Numbered from the stretch's first letter, positions 1-8,665 are shown. The stretch: DNA of 64,000 nucleotides from CAZDRX01 sp964508225 (GCA_964508225.1 CAZDRX010000006.1:14700-78699), one strand, 5' to 3'. Made by a program: numbers and translations. Notes: a model not told the origin generated them from the sequence alone.

Positions 1-766
1 GGTTATCCTCGGACTCGGGAAAGCTCGTGATCGTGATGCGGTCACAGCGTGCTTCCATCACCACATCCTCCTGATCATCCGTGATGAGGAGTGAGGCGGA
101 AGGAAACTGCTTCGTGAGCGTCTCGGTCTCACTCCACGCAAGCGGCACGATGGTGAGGGAGGGGACTTTCTCGAGCACGCCGTCACTGTCCTGCGTGCGG
201 ATTTCTTCGATCTTCTCAAAGGAGAAGCTCACTTTGTACTGAAGGGGCGCGCCGACGGGGAAGATGTCGAGCGTGTCGCCGACGCGGCGGTACTCTCCCG
301 GCTCCAGATGCACATCGTCCGAGTGTTCGTAACCGGCATCGATGAGCAGTGAGAAGAACTGTGTGAAGTCGATCTCCTTGCCCACGTTGAGTGTCACCGA
401 GTCCTCCTGCAGCTCGCGGAAGGACGGGAGTTCCATCTCCCACACCGCACGATCGATCACGGCGATGCCACGGCCTTCCATGAGGCGCACGACCGATGCC
501 ACATCGTCGGCAGTGGGCTCGTCGCTGAAGGTGACTCTGAAGGCCTCCTGCCCGAAGAATCCGAGCCAGTGGATGAGGCCTTCGCTGCGTTCGTCGTTCT
601 CTGTGAGGAGGACAGCGGGACGCGGCTTCATCCCGAGCAGGTGCCCCACAATCATCGCCTTGGCGGTCTCATTCGCGAGTCCGGAGATCGTGAGAGCATG
701 CTTACTCCTCAGAAGCTGGCTCAGCTCCTGATGGGTGGTGTCACCGATGCAGACAGATGGGAGCAT
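1..766 (-). CDS. mfd: Transcription-repair coupling factor Mfd, N-terminal part (runs off the window)
   Basis: The leftward frame reads without stop from the window edge to an ATG at 766, giving about 255 N-terminal residues. Mfd is the ATP-driven translocase that removes stalled RNA polymerase and recruits UvrA. The visible part fits its UvrB-like N-terminal module: an early segment 'SGLANETAKAM' followed by 'AVLLTENDERSEGL', then a GY...LEPGEYRRVGDTLDIFPVG stretch typical of the fold shared by Mfd and UvrB. UvrB would show a Walker A GSGKT near its start and none is present, so Mfd is preferred. A GTG at 808 is an alternative in-frame start. The ATPase and RNA polymerase-binding domains lie outside the window. 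Confidence 0.8.
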   Translation of the reverse strand, partial: MLPSVCIGDTTHQELSQLLRSKHALTISGLANETAKAMIVGHLLGMKPRPAVLLTENDERSEGLIHWLGFFGQEAFRVTFSDEPTADDVASVVRLMEGRGIAVIDRAVWEMELPSFRELQEDSVTLNVGKEIDFTQFFSLLIDAGYEHSDDVHLEPGEYRRVGDTLDIFPVGAPLQYKVSFSFEKIEEIRTQDSDGVLEKVPSLTIVPLAWSETETLTKQFPSASLLITDDQEDVVMEARCDRITITSFPESEDN

Positions 767-865
767 CGAAAGAGAAAGACGACGTGCGAAACGCCCCCCC
801 CTCCTCACAAACGTTGTGGGGGAGACGCAGGTTTCCCTGCTCGTTTCTTATGACAGAACTATACA

Positions 866-2008
866 TTATTCCTCATTCATGCGCAACGGCATGATGAGGT
901 GAAGGTAGTTCATATCCTCCGGCAGGCGGAACACGGCGGGGTGCATCTTGTCCGAGAGCTCGATCATCACCGTGTCGCCATCGATACGGCTCAGGAAATC
1001 GATGATGTAGGTGGAGGAGATGGCGATCTTGTTCTCCTTTCCCTCGAGCGCCGACCCGATGCTCGATTCGTCTTTCCCGAGTTGGGTCTGCTTCGTGGTG
1101 AGGTGGATGCCGGTTTTTGCGAATTCAAACGTGATGTTGTTACTCTGCTCCTTGGCGAAGTAGTGCATGCGTTTCACGGCGCCGAGGAGATCGCGGACAG
1201 AGACCGTGCACGTCGTGTGCTTCTCTTTCGGGAGCACCTGCACGTAGTCGGGGAACTTGCCGTCGATGAGGCGGCTCACCAGTCTGGTGGACCCGATATG
1301 CACCTCCACCTGCTGCGCACCGAGATGGATATCCACCTGCTCTTCCTTCTTTTTCTTATCCTCCCCGTCATCCTTGCCGCGATGGAGCGCAATGACGCCC
1401 TTCAACTCCTCCAGGAACCGTGCGGGGATAATGCAGGAGATATCACTGTTCACACCCTCCACGCTGAATTTGTATTCAGAGAGGCGGTAACTGTCCGTGC
1501 CGACAAAGACGAGTTTTCCCTTCTCCATGCGGACGAAGACGCCAGAGATCACCGGGCGTGACGTCGTCTTCGCACAGGCGAAGGTGACGAGGTGCAACGC
1601 CTTCAGGAGTGGTGAAATCGGCAGCGCCAATGTGGTTTCTTTCTGGATACTGGTGATATTCGGGAATCCGTTTGCCGGTTCACCGGAGATCATTGCTTTT
1701 GCGCGCTTTGAATGAAGTTTTAACTGTGTTCCTTCACTTGTTTCAAGAACAACTTCATCATCCTGGTTGTACTGCATGAAGTTCAGAATCGCTTTCGCAG
1801 GAATAGTGATGGAACCTTCATTTTCAATAGAAACCTCAAAACTTGTCACAATGGATAATTCCAAATTCGTTGCACTGAGTGTGCAGCGCTTTCCCTCCAC
1901 CTGAATGAGAATATTCTGGAGAATGGGTAACACCTGTTCCGTGCCAATGGCACGACTCACAAGCTGGAGGCCAGAGAGAAGATCGGATGTCTTGCAGGAA
2001 AATTTCAT
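866..2008 (-). CDS. dnaN: DNA polymerase III subunit beta (sliding clamp)
   Basis: The 380-residue product matches the length and three-domain layout of bacterial beta clamps, the ring that tethers the replicative polymerase to DNA. It begins MKFSCKTSDLLSGLQLVSRA and ends with the usual 'HLIMPLRM' segment, in which the C-terminal MPLR/MPMR motif is a clamp hallmark. The frame is open for 22 more codons to a GTG at 2074, but those residues do not look like any clamp, so the ATG at 2008 is chosen. The gene lies directly beside the putative origin of replication, a common place for dnaN. A charged KDDGEDKKKKEEQ insertion sits in a middle-domain loop. Confidence 0.95.
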   Translation of the reverse strand: MKFSCKTSDLLSGLQLVSRAIGTEQVLPILQNILIQVEGKRCTLSATNLELSIVTSFEVSIENEGSITIPAKAILNFMQYNQDDEVVLETSEGTQLKLHSKRAKAMISGEPANGFPNITSIQKETTLALPISPLLKALHLVTFACAKTTSRPVISGVFVRMEKGKLVFVGTDSYRLSEYKFSVEGVNSDISCIIPARFLEELKGVIALHRGKDDGEDKKKKEEQVDIHLGAQQVEVHIGSTRLVSRLIDGKFPDYVQVLPKEKHTTCTVSVRDLLGAVKRMHYFAKEQSNNITFEFAKTGIHLTTKQTQLGKDESSIGSALEGKENKIAISSTYIIDFLSRIDGDTVMIELSDKMHPAVFRLPEDMNYLHLIMPLRMNEE

Positions 2009-2055
2009 ACAGGCGGAATTGAAGAGGAAGTCCTTGGGAATAACAAGGAGATCTA

Positions 2056-2402
2056 TTGTCCACAATTTCCTCACTATTGGAAAGAATATAAATATATAAA
2101 TGTATTAAATCCGTCATAGTCATGGGGTCTTGATAGAAGAGGGAAAATGAAATCTGGTCATCTGGATAACGGGCGATGTACAGAAGTTGTACTCAGGGGT
2201 TTCGTTAGGAAAGAAGCCCAAAACAGGGTGTGGATGAACACATTCCAGGTGTGGATGAAGTGTGGATAATCTGTGGAAAGACCAATTTTTTTGCGCAGAA
2301 AGACGTCACGGATGATCCCTGCTCTACCGCAAGCCAAAGGGCTCGGGCCTCTGTGGACAAGATGTTGTCCGGGCAGGGTGAACGGTCGCCTGGTTATCCA
2401 CA
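2056..2402. other. oriC: Putative chromosomal replication origin (oriC)
   Basis: The stretch between dnaN and the next gene has no credible coding frame. It holds two perfect DnaA boxes (TGTGGATAA at 2261-2269 and TTATCCACA at 2394-2402) and near matches at 2056-2064 (TTGTCCACA), 2229-2237 and 2250-2258 (TGTGGATGA), 2272-2280 (TGTGGAAAG) and 2352-2360 (TGTGGACAA). Five of the intergenic boxes point the same way. Next to them, about 2081-2112 is almost pure A/T and would serve as the unwinding element. Cluster, orientation, AT-rich flank and dnaN neighbour all fit a bacterial oriC; dnaA is not in the window. Confidence 0.75.
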
Positions 2403-2422
2403 CCACCTTCCGGAATGTCTCT

Positions 2423-3730
2423 TTATTTCAACTTGCTGCGGAAGCCGGACCGTGACGCCGGACTGGAGGGGGAGGAGTGGTTTTTCCTGATGTCGAGCTC
2501 GCCGGCGCTCTTCGCCTTCACAAAAGAGCCTTCAGGGACGTCCTTTGTCACCATGACCGCGGAGCTGATGAAGCTCGCCCCCCCGATTTTCACCCCCGGG
2601 GCGAAGCAGGTGTGGATCCCCGTGCGGCAGCCGGAACCGAGGATGATACCGAGTTTTGTCCGCCCTGTGCCGACGGCCTTTCCGCCGACAACGGACGTGA
2701 TTTCCCCTTCATCGAGACGCAGGTTCCCCGTCGTCGTACCGGCGCCGAGAGAGATGTTGCTCCCGAGCACGGAGTCCCCGAGGTAGCTGCTGTGCGTCCA
2801 GACATCATCGCCGAGGACCGAGCGCGCTACTTCGGTGTTGTAGCCGATGACACAGTTCCGGCCGACGGAGCTTCCGCGGACGAGCGCGTTATTCGCGACG
2901 ATGCTGCCTTCGCCGATCGTGCACGGCCCCATCACGGAGGCGTGGGCGAAGACTTTCACATTCGGACCGATCACCACCGCGCCTTCGATCACTGCGGTCT
3001 TGTGAATCTTCGCACTGCGATGGATTTTCGGCTTGCCCGCCTTCGGCAGGAGCTCCTCCAGAACCGCGAGCAGGTGCCATGGATACTTCACGGGCTGCCA
3101 GATCCCCTCATAGGGAACGGCCTCGTACGGGTGGCGCTTCAGGAGTGTATCGAGTGCGATTTCGTAGCCGTCGTCGCGCGAAGGCTTCACCTTCTTCAGG
3201 GCATCGAGCAGTTCTACTCCCGATGTGTGTACGTGCGCGACGATATTGACGAGATCCGAAGGCTCGGAGCCCGGTTCGGGTTTTTCCACGATGCCCGTGA
3301 TCCGCTTGCCGCGAACGGTGAGATAACCGCCGGGGAAATAGGACTGCACCTTCCGCGCGAGGATGAGCCCGCCGGACTTGAGGGTCTTCGTTCCCTTCAG
3401 GAGATCCTGATACGCCTTCGGGTCGATGAGATCGTTCGCACTCACGATCGTGACCGGACCGTTGCCAGCATGCGGGAGGGACGACAGGAGCGCCCCGCGC
3501 ATCCCGAGATCCAGATTTTCCTGTTCCACGATCTTCAGATCCGGGAAGAGGACCTCCGCCTCGGCGCGGTTGTGCTTGCCTGCGACGAGCAGAATATTTT
3601 TGATGCCACCCAGACGGAGACGGCGTACCTGCTCCTCGATGAGGGTGGTTCCGGCGACCGGAAAGAAGCTCTTCTCTTCCAGAGGCCAGAAGCGGGTGGA
3701 TCGGCCGGCGAAGATCAGGATGGCGAGCAC
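2423..3730 (-). CDS. Bifunctional GlmU-like sugar-1-phosphate nucleotidyltransferase / left-handed beta-helix acyltransferase
   Basis: The N-terminal half is a nucleotidyltransferase: 'ILIFAGRSTRFWPLEEKSF' is the nucleotide-binding loop, and 'SANDL' and 'GIVEKPEPG' follow as in sugar-nucleotide synthases. The C-terminal half (about residue 250 on) carries hexapeptide repeats of a left-handed beta-helix ending 'APGVKIGGASFISSAVMVTKD', as in GlmU-type acetyltransferases. The likely role is making an activated (amino)sugar such as UDP-GlcNAc or dTDP-glucose for envelope glycans; the exact substrate cannot be read off. I choose the GTG at 3730 because a TATACT -10 lies exactly 6 bases upstream (3737-3742) and residue 2 then begins the first beta strand. 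An ATG at 3775 is the alternative, 1 base after the stop of the upstream gene. Confidence 0.75.
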   Translation of the reverse strand: MLAILIFAGRSTRFWPLEEKSFFPVAGTTLIEEQVRRLRLGGIKNILLVAGKHNRAEAEVLFPDLKIVEQENLDLGMRGALLSSLPHAGNGPVTIVSANDLIDPKAYQDLLKGTKTLKSGGLILARKVQSYFPGGYLTVRGKRITGIVEKPEPGSEPSDLVNIVAHVHTSGVELLDALKKVKPSRDDGYEIALDTLLKRHPYEAVPYEGIWQPVKYPWHLLAVLEELLPKAGKPKIHRSAKIHKTAVIEGAVVIGPNVKVFAHASVMGPCTIGEGSIVANNALVRGSSVGRNCVIGYNTEVARSVLGDDVWTHSSYLGDSVLGSNISLGAGTTTGNLRLDEGEITSVVGGKAVGTGRTKLGIILGSGCRTGIHTCFAPGVKIGGASFISSAVMVTKDVPEGSFVKAKSAGELDIRKNHSSPSSPASRSGFRSKLK

Positions 3731-3776
3731 AGTGTCAGTATACGGGAAACCGTCCACGAGGTACGGACTGCACATT

Positions 3777-4598
3777 CTACCACACAAAGACGATGTCGCC
3801 TTCCTCATCCGTGCGCAGAACGTCGATTCCGAGGCTCTGTAACCTGCGCAGGATCACCGGATTCGGGTGCCCGTAGGGATTCTTCTTCCCGACCGAGATC
3901 ACCGCGGTCTTCGGGTGTACCGCGAGCAGGAATCCCGTCGACGAGCTCGTGACGCTCCCATGATGTGCGATCTTCAGAATATCGGCGCGCAGATCGACGC
4001 CGGCGGCTAGAAGCGTTTTCTCCACGATGCTCTCCTCATCACCGGTGAAGAGGATGCGCTTGCCGCCTTGTTCAAGGCGCAGGACGATCGAGTCGTTGTT
4101 CACATCCTTATTCATGCCGTGCGGTCGCGGCACGGGTGGCCAGAGGACGGTGAGAACGGCGTCGGCGATCCGGATCGTAGAGTCGGCTTCGACGGCGGTG
4201 AGTTTCACGCCTCTGAGCAGAGCCCCTGAGAGCAGCGCGTGATAGAGGCCGGAATCGAACGGGGTGCCCGCGGTGATGAGAGTCCTCACGCGGTAGCGCC
4301 GCAGCACCTCCGGCAGGCTCACCATGTGGTCGGAATTCGGGTGCGAGAGCAGCACGACGTCGACCGATCGGTCGAAGAACGGCAGGCGGGAACCGAGAGC
4401 TTCCAGCGTCGTCCAGTCCGGACCGCCGTCGATGAGCATCCGCGTCCCGTCCGGAAATGTGAGCAGTGCCGAATCACCCTGTCCGACATCAAGGAACACG
4501 GCCTGCATCCGTCCGTCAGGAAGAAGTGTGCGCTCTCTTGCGGCGAGAAGCGCCAGCATGACGAAAACACCGGTGAGGATTCTCGCGGGCATAGACAT
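3777..4598 (-). CDS. ComEC/Rec2-related metallo-beta-lactamase-fold protein, membrane-anchored
   Basis: The 273-residue protein has one N-terminal hydrophobic segment followed by a metallo-beta-lactamase fold like the C-terminal domain of ComEC, the competence channel protein. It shows 'FLDVGQGDS', 'LIDGG', a metal-site motif HPNSDHM (usually HPDxDH), 'LFTGDEE' and 'KIAHHGSVTSS'. The multi-helix competence membrane domain of full ComEC is absent, so this is a stand-alone domain on the outer face of the membrane. A nuclease role on incoming DNA has been proposed for this domain in ComEC; transferring that here is inference. It follows the LPXTG-type gene by 10 bases and precedes the nucleotidyltransferase. 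Confidence 0.75.
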   Translation of the reverse strand: MSMPARILTGVFVMLALLAARERTLLPDGRMQAVFLDVGQGDSALLTFPDGTRMLIDGGPDWTTLEALGSRLPFFDRSVDVVLLSHPNSDHMVSLPEVLRRYRVRTLITAGTPFDSGLYHALLSGALLRGVKLTAVEADSTIRIADAVLTVLWPPVPRPHGMNKDVNNDSIVLRLEQGGKRILFTGDEESIVEKTLLAAGVDLRADILKIAHHGSVTSSSTGFLLAVHPKTAVISVGKKNPYGHPNPVILRRLQSLGIDVLRTDEEGDIVFVW

Positions 4599-4608
4599 CT
4601 GCTTCAGC

Positions 4609-5901
4609 TTACACCGCTTGCTTGCGACGACGCATGCGGATGCCGGCGGCGGCTCCTGCAGCAGCCAGAACGCCGATCAGACCGAGACCTGTATCCGGAA
4701 GGTTGATAGCGCGTTCGATACCACGCGACTCCTGTCCCTGTCCCGTGCGCGAGGTCACGCGAAGGGCGAAGCTGCCGGGTTTGACGCGACTGTACTGCAC
4801 ACTCGTTTCCTGCGGTCCCACCTGCCCGCTCCATGCGTACGCCTGACCGTTCACGGCGGTGTAGAGTCCGTAGTTCTGCGCGTTCGGGGCGCCGTTCCAG
4901 CGTGCGACAATGTCGTACGTTCCGTCCTTGCGCGGGGTGGCATTGATATCGAGGAAGTTCGGATCCATGACATTGCCGAGCATCGGGTTCTGACCGTAGC
5001 CTCCCTGCTGCTGTGCCTGCGGCGGGGGTCCGCCGAGCATCGGGTTCTGTCCGTACGGAATTGCCGGCTGATCCTGCGGCATCTGCGGCTGACCCTGATC
5101 CTGCGGCTGCTCCGGTGTGCCGAAGCCCGGGAACTGCATCGGAGGAGTTGCGGGCGAGGCGTTCGTGCCGTCGCCGGACGGGATCGGCTGGAGAAGTCCG
5201 AACGTGTAGTTCCTTCCCGGAACCTGCGGATCGGTTGCGAGCAGGATCGTGCCTGCGCTCACCGTGACATGGTGGATGGCGAGTGCGGTGCCGCCGCTGT
5301 CCGTCACGAGGAAGAACGCGGGATCAATCGGTGCATCGATGCTCACATTCTTCGTGAACATCACGAGGACGCCCGTCTGGGAAACCGCACCCACAGCCGT
5401 CATGTTCATCGGCTCGGCCGTCGTGGTCGGGTTCACGCCCTGCGGCATCGCGTCGGGCTGACCGGAGGCGGCGAGCGGGTCCAGAACCTGCGGATCCTGA
5501 GTCTGCGGAGCGGGAGCAGCAGGTGCTTCCGGTGCCGGCTGGTCCACAGACGTTTCCGTTTCGAATCCTTCACTCTCGTTACCTCCTGCATCTACGGCGA
5601 GCACGCCGAGGAAGATTTTCGGTGAGCCAAGCGGCATCTTCGTGAATGTGTGCACCGTTTCGCCGGCGAGCGTGCGCTCGAAGTCATCGTAGTTGCCCTC
5701 ATTGCCGATGATCGACTCGTGACTGAAGTACACACGGTAGAAGGCGGCACCCAGAACAGGCGTCCACGAGACCGTGAGTTCTCCGTTCTGCACGTTCGCC
5801 GAGACATTCTGAACGTTGGCGGGCATCTCCGCCGCGAAGGCGATCTCCGCCGTCAGGGCGGTCATCGCAAGAATGAGAGTGAGTATTTGTTTTGGTGACA
5901 T
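4609..5901 (-). CDS. Secreted, wall-sorted surface protein with two fibronectin type III-like regions and an LPDTG signal
   Basis: The protein has an N-terminal signal peptide ending near 'AEIAFAAEM'. A fibronectin III-like domain follows ('ELTVSWTPVLGAAFYRVYF'), then Pro/Gln/Ala-rich linkers with repeated 'YGQNPMLG', and a second Fn3-like region near residues 310-400. It ends in LPDTG, a hydrophobic helix and RMRRRKQAV, the three parts of a sortase sorting signal. It is therefore probably anchored to the cell surface; no sortase gene is in the window. The ATG at 5901 is chosen because an extended -10 (TGCTAGAAT) stands 6 bases upstream, implying a leaderless message. It is the first gene of a leftward run with the ComEC-like and nucleotidyltransferase genes. 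Confidence 0.75.
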   Translation of the reverse strand: MSPKQILTLILAMTALTAEIAFAAEMPANVQNVSANVQNGELTVSWTPVLGAAFYRVYFSHESIIGNEGNYDDFERTLAGETVHTFTKMPLGSPKIFLGVLAVDAGGNESEGFETETSVDQPAPEAPAAPAPQTQDPQVLDPLAASGQPDAMPQGVNPTTTAEPMNMTAVGAVSQTGVLVMFTKNVSIDAPIDPAFFLVTDSGGTALAIHHVTVSAGTILLATDPQVPGRNYTFGLLQPIPSGDGTNASPATPPMQFPGFGTPEQPQDQGQPQMPQDQPAIPYGQNPMLGGPPPQAQQQGGYGQNPMLGNVMDPNFLDINATPRKDGTYDIVARWNGAPNAQNYGLYTAVNGQAYAWSGQVGPQETSVQYSRVKPGSFALRVTSRTGQGQESRGIERAINLPDTGLGLIGVLAAAGAAAGIRMRRRKQAV

Positions 5902-5932
5902 CACACCATTCTAGCACTTTTCCGTCTTTTGA

Positions 5933-6337
5933 TCAATCGCCCGCAACCCCTTTCTTCTTCATCAGACTGCTCTTAAAGACCTCCGGACGGTAGGAAGAGG
6001 CTCGTTCAAGAGGGCAGGGGAGGTCAGCCTCTGTCACTCCGGGGGGGAGTGTTTGGTCGTACCCGAAGAGGAGGAGGTCGGGACGATGCTCCCGTACGGG
6101 CTTCAGAAAGTCCTTTGCATCACCAAGGATGACCGTGATATCGGGAAACGCTTTCTCCAGTGCCGTGACACGCTCGGCATCACTCTCCTGTGGAGCCTTT
6201 CCCTTGATACGCGCCACATTCTCGCCGCGCGCGACGATGACGATGACGCTTCCCCGCTTGCGCGCCTCCTCAAGAAGAAAGCGGTGCCCGGGGTGGAGCA
6301 GATCGAACGTGCCGAAGACCATGACGCGAGAACGCAT
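5933..6337 (-). CDS. Cytidylyltransferase-family nucleotidyl transferase (FAD synthetase / TagD type)
   Basis: The 134-residue protein carries 'GTFDLLHPGHRFLLEEARKR', the HxGH nucleotide-binding signature of small cytidylyltransferases. It belongs with glycerol-3-phosphate cytidylyltransferases and archaeal-type FAD synthases, which transfer a nucleotide onto a phosphorylated substrate. The usual C-terminal RTxGIST-type motif is poorly kept (FKSSLM), so the substrate is uncertain. A TAGGCT hexamer lies 6 bases before the ATG, matching the leaderless pattern of the window. It sits 33 bases after the stop of the PP2C-like gene and could also be transcribed with it. Confidence 0.7.
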   Translation of the reverse strand: MRSRVMVFGTFDLLHPGHRFLLEEARKRGSVIVIVARGENVARIKGKAPQESDAERVTALEKAFPDITVILGDAKDFLKPVREHRPDLLLFGYDQTLPPGVTEADLPCPLERASSYRPEVFKSSLMKKKGVAGD

Positions 6338-6370
6338 GACGTCAGCCTAGAGCGAGAGAGCACCGCAAGG

Positions 6371-8371
6371 CTAGTGTGCCTGCAGGTCGATGACGTAGAG
6401 CTTCTTCTCGTCGAGGACGTACAGACGCGTGTCCTCGGGGTCGACGTACAGATCTTTCAGATGACCCACCTGATCGGAGTCGAGGACGTACTGCTTGAGG
6501 TAGAGCGAGTCGCCGAGATCGCCGTCGTTCGTCGTCACCACGACGCGCTTGGTCTCCGGATCGAGGAAGTAGAAGTTGCCGGTCGGGCCCGACTTGAAGA
6601 CCTTCGAGACACCGTCGAGTGCGCCCGGCGGAAGATTCCGGATGTTGAACGTCTGCTTCTCGCCTCTGAGGAGTTTCGTCACGTCGCGCTCACCTGCCTT
6701 GCCTCCCGAAGCCGAGAGGTCACGCAGGATGTAGACAGGCCCCTGGATCGTCATGTCGATGGCACCGGCGAGATCGCCGTTCACGTTGTACTCGGCTGGC
6801 GGGCTGTAGCGGCTCGCGAGGCGCTCGTACTTGTAGATCTGCTTGCGCTCGGGGGAGAGGACGTAGAGGTAGCGCAGGTACGTCTCGATGTCTGCGCCGG
6901 TGATCCAGCCTGCCGGATCTTCCGTCTTCATCGTCTGCGGCTGACCGTTCACGAGCTCCACCACCGTGTTGCCCGCCATCATGAAGACTTTGCTCTGGAA
7001 CCGTCCGAACGATGTGGCATCGAGAATGAATTCGTCCGAACCGAGACGGTCGGCATTCTCGACCGTGTTCAGTGACACGCTGTAGAGATCCTGACGGTCG
7101 TAGACGAGGAACTCACCGCTCGGTGTGCCGATGAAGCCCTGCGCGAGAACGTCGGACTTCTTTGCGCTCAGGTTCGCCATGACGCGCGGAGGCGTGACGC
7201 GGATGACGCGGTTCATCTCTTCGCGCTTGGACTTGATGCGGTCGAGGAGATCGAGTGCTTCGCTCCGGAACAGTCCGCTCTCATTGTTCATCACCTGCTT
7301 GGCGCGGTCTTCCGCGCGCTGGAGAATCGCGTTCGCACTGTCCGTGTCACCGGCAAGCTCGCGGTTCTCGGCCGTGGAGAGATCGGAGTTGATCTGTTTC
7401 ACGAGGCTTTCCAGATCGCCGCGCGTCTGACTGCGGGAGCTGAGCAGCGTGAGCTGCACGAGCATCCAGATGACGAGGAAGAGCGCCGCCGATCCCGCGA
7501 GGAGGAAAAGGTGCGCCCTGCGCTTGCGGTCCGGATCGTAGAGATCGGAGAGGAACTGGCGGAACTTCTCCGCGATGTTCACGGACTTCTTCGGCTTGCC
7601 GATCGAGAAACGGAATTTCGAGGTGATACCCGACCAGTCGACACCCTGCACCATCGCGGTCACTTTACCGAGGAGCGCGGAGGATGACCTTCGGCCTGTG
7701 CTGCGGCTGCGCAGCTCCCTGCGTGGAGATGGGCGCTCGCTGCGCTCTTCACTCGCGGAACCGACGACCGCAATGTGCAGCACGCAGGCAACTTCTTTCT
7801 CGGAAGTGAGAGTGGAGATGATCGTCTGTACCGCCGCTTCGCCGCTGCCGTGTACGGATTGCACGAGCTGTGCCGGCGTCATCGACCGGAGCAGTCTCGC
7901 CGTGGAGATGATGAAGTGATCGCGCGGCTGCATCGGTCCGCTCACGATGTGCATGAAGGCTGCCGGCGGTTTGCCGCGTGTGAATTCCGTCACCTGCATC
8001 GCCGAGCCGTCGCGTACCGAGTATGCCTCGGCGCGTCCCACGTGCGAGACGTGAAGCATGCCTTCCTTGTCCAGAAGCCCCACGATGGCGTGCACATCCC
8101 TCACTGCTTCAGAGAGGAGGAAGCCCTTCAGCAAGCCGTTTAACTCCTTGAGCGCGCTCTCCAGACGGTCGTAGCTCTCGCCTTCGCCTTCCAGCACCGC
8201 GTGCTGGAGCACACTGATGCACTCCTCACGGAGGTTGTCGCTGCCCTCGGCGCGTCCCTCGCTGTGGAGGAGGAAGAAGACCCGATCACCCTTCTCTTCA
8301 CCAAGAACAACCGGCACCAGAACGGTGCCCGATGGAGCCTTTGTCTGCCCGGTCCATACCTCTATCTTCAT
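6371..8371 (-). CDS. PP2C-like domain protein with a transmembrane helix and an extracellular propeller-like C-terminus
   Basis: Residues 1 to about 230 resemble a PP2C/SpoIIE-type phosphatase fold (segments 'VFFLLHSEGRAEG', 'GMLHVSHVGRAEAY', 'DHFIISTARLL'), but the acidic metal ligands of active PP2C enzymes are not convincingly kept. A basic linker (about 240-285) precedes one strong membrane helix at about 285-313, then a coiled-coil-like segment and a C-terminal region (about 385-666) rich in short beta strands such as 'LRYLYVLSPERKQIYKYE', likely a beta-propeller. The domain order suggests a sensor crossing the membrane. I start at the ATG at 8371: a TTGCGA -35 and TAGCCT -10 spaced 17 bases lie 10 bases upstream, and sequence before it has no protein character. 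Function unknown. Confidence 0.65.
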   Translation of the reverse strand: MKIEVWTGQTKAPSGTVLVPVVLGEEKGDRVFFLLHSEGRAEGSDNLREECISVLQHAVLEGEGESYDRLESALKELNGLLKGFLLSEAVRDVHAIVGLLDKEGMLHVSHVGRAEAYSVRDGSAMQVTEFTRGKPPAAFMHIVSGPMQPRDHFIISTARLLRSMTPAQLVQSVHGSGEAAVQTIISTLTSEKEVACVLHIAVVGSASEERSERPSPRRELRSRSTGRRSSSALLGKVTAMVQGVDWSGITSKFRFSIGKPKKSVNIAEKFRQFLSDLYDPDRKRRAHLFLLAGSAALFLVIWMLVQLTLLSSRSQTRGDLESLVKQINSDLSTAENRELAGDTDSANAILQRAEDRAKQVMNNESGLFRSEALDLLDRIKSKREEMNRVIRVTPPRVMANLSAKKSDVLAQGFIGTPSGEFLVYDRQDLYSVSLNTVENADRLGSDEFILDATSFGRFQSKVFMMAGNTVVELVNGQPQTMKTEDPAGWITGADIETYLRYLYVLSPERKQIYKYERLASRYSPPAEYNVNGDLAGAIDMTIQGPVYILRDLSASGGKAGERDVTKLLRGEKQTFNIRNLPPGALDGVSKVFKSGPTGNFYFLDPETKRVVVTTNDGDLGDSLYLKQYVLDSDQVGHLKDLYVDPEDTRLYVLDEKKLYVIDLQAH

Positions 8372-8582
8372 ACGGTAGTCGAGGCTACACGGAAGCCCAC
8401 TTCGTCGCAAGATTTCGGACGGTCCGCGAAGAGTCGCGGAACCATGATTCGTGCACTCGGCAATCACCGTCCGAGGATGCCTCCCTCGCGCACGCGAGGG
8501 GAAAATGACATCAAAATCAAAATAGTAAAATAAAAATTCATTGAGAATAAGCCAAAAAAACGGTGTCTCGACAACGATGCCC

Positions 8583-8611
8583 TTGCGTAAGTCCTCATGA
8601 GGGAGTACGAT
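8583..8611 (+). promoter_or_regulatory. Promoter of the rnj leader peptide and rnj
   Basis: TTGCGT (8583-8588), a 17-base spacer and TACGAT (8606-8611). The hexamer ends 6 bases before the ATG of the leader peptide, so transcription should start on or beside that codon. Confidence 0.6.
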
Positions 8612-8617
8612 GACGAC

Positions 8618-8665
8618 ATGAGAGAACACTCTCTCACGTTTAATTCTTTTCAACACACAGAATGA
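8618..8665 (+). CDS. 15-residue leader peptide upstream of RNase J
   Basis: The open frame starts with an ATG 6 bases after a TACGAT -10, encodes MREHSLTFNSFQHTE and stops at TGA (8663-8665). That TGA overlaps the rnj ATG as ATGA. The peptide is therefore probably made from a leaderless message and coupled to rnj translation by termination-reinitiation. RNase J expression is controlled at the RNA level in some bacteria, so a regulatory role is plausible but inferred. The peptide has no recognisable domain and is too short for homology arguments; the support is its exact placement. Confidence 0.5.
   Translation: MREHSLTFNSFQHTE

Noticed and set aside
2009..2074. 22-residue N-terminal extension of DnaN from a GTG
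   Set aside because: The extra residues do not resemble any clamp, and the segment carries a DnaA-box-like site; the ATG at 2008 starts the conserved MKF sequence.
8483..8500. Terminator at the CCCTCGCG/CGCGAGGG inverted repeat
   Set aside because: The loop is only two bases and no T-run follows on either strand; no transcript is expected to end here. It may be incidental or a protein site.
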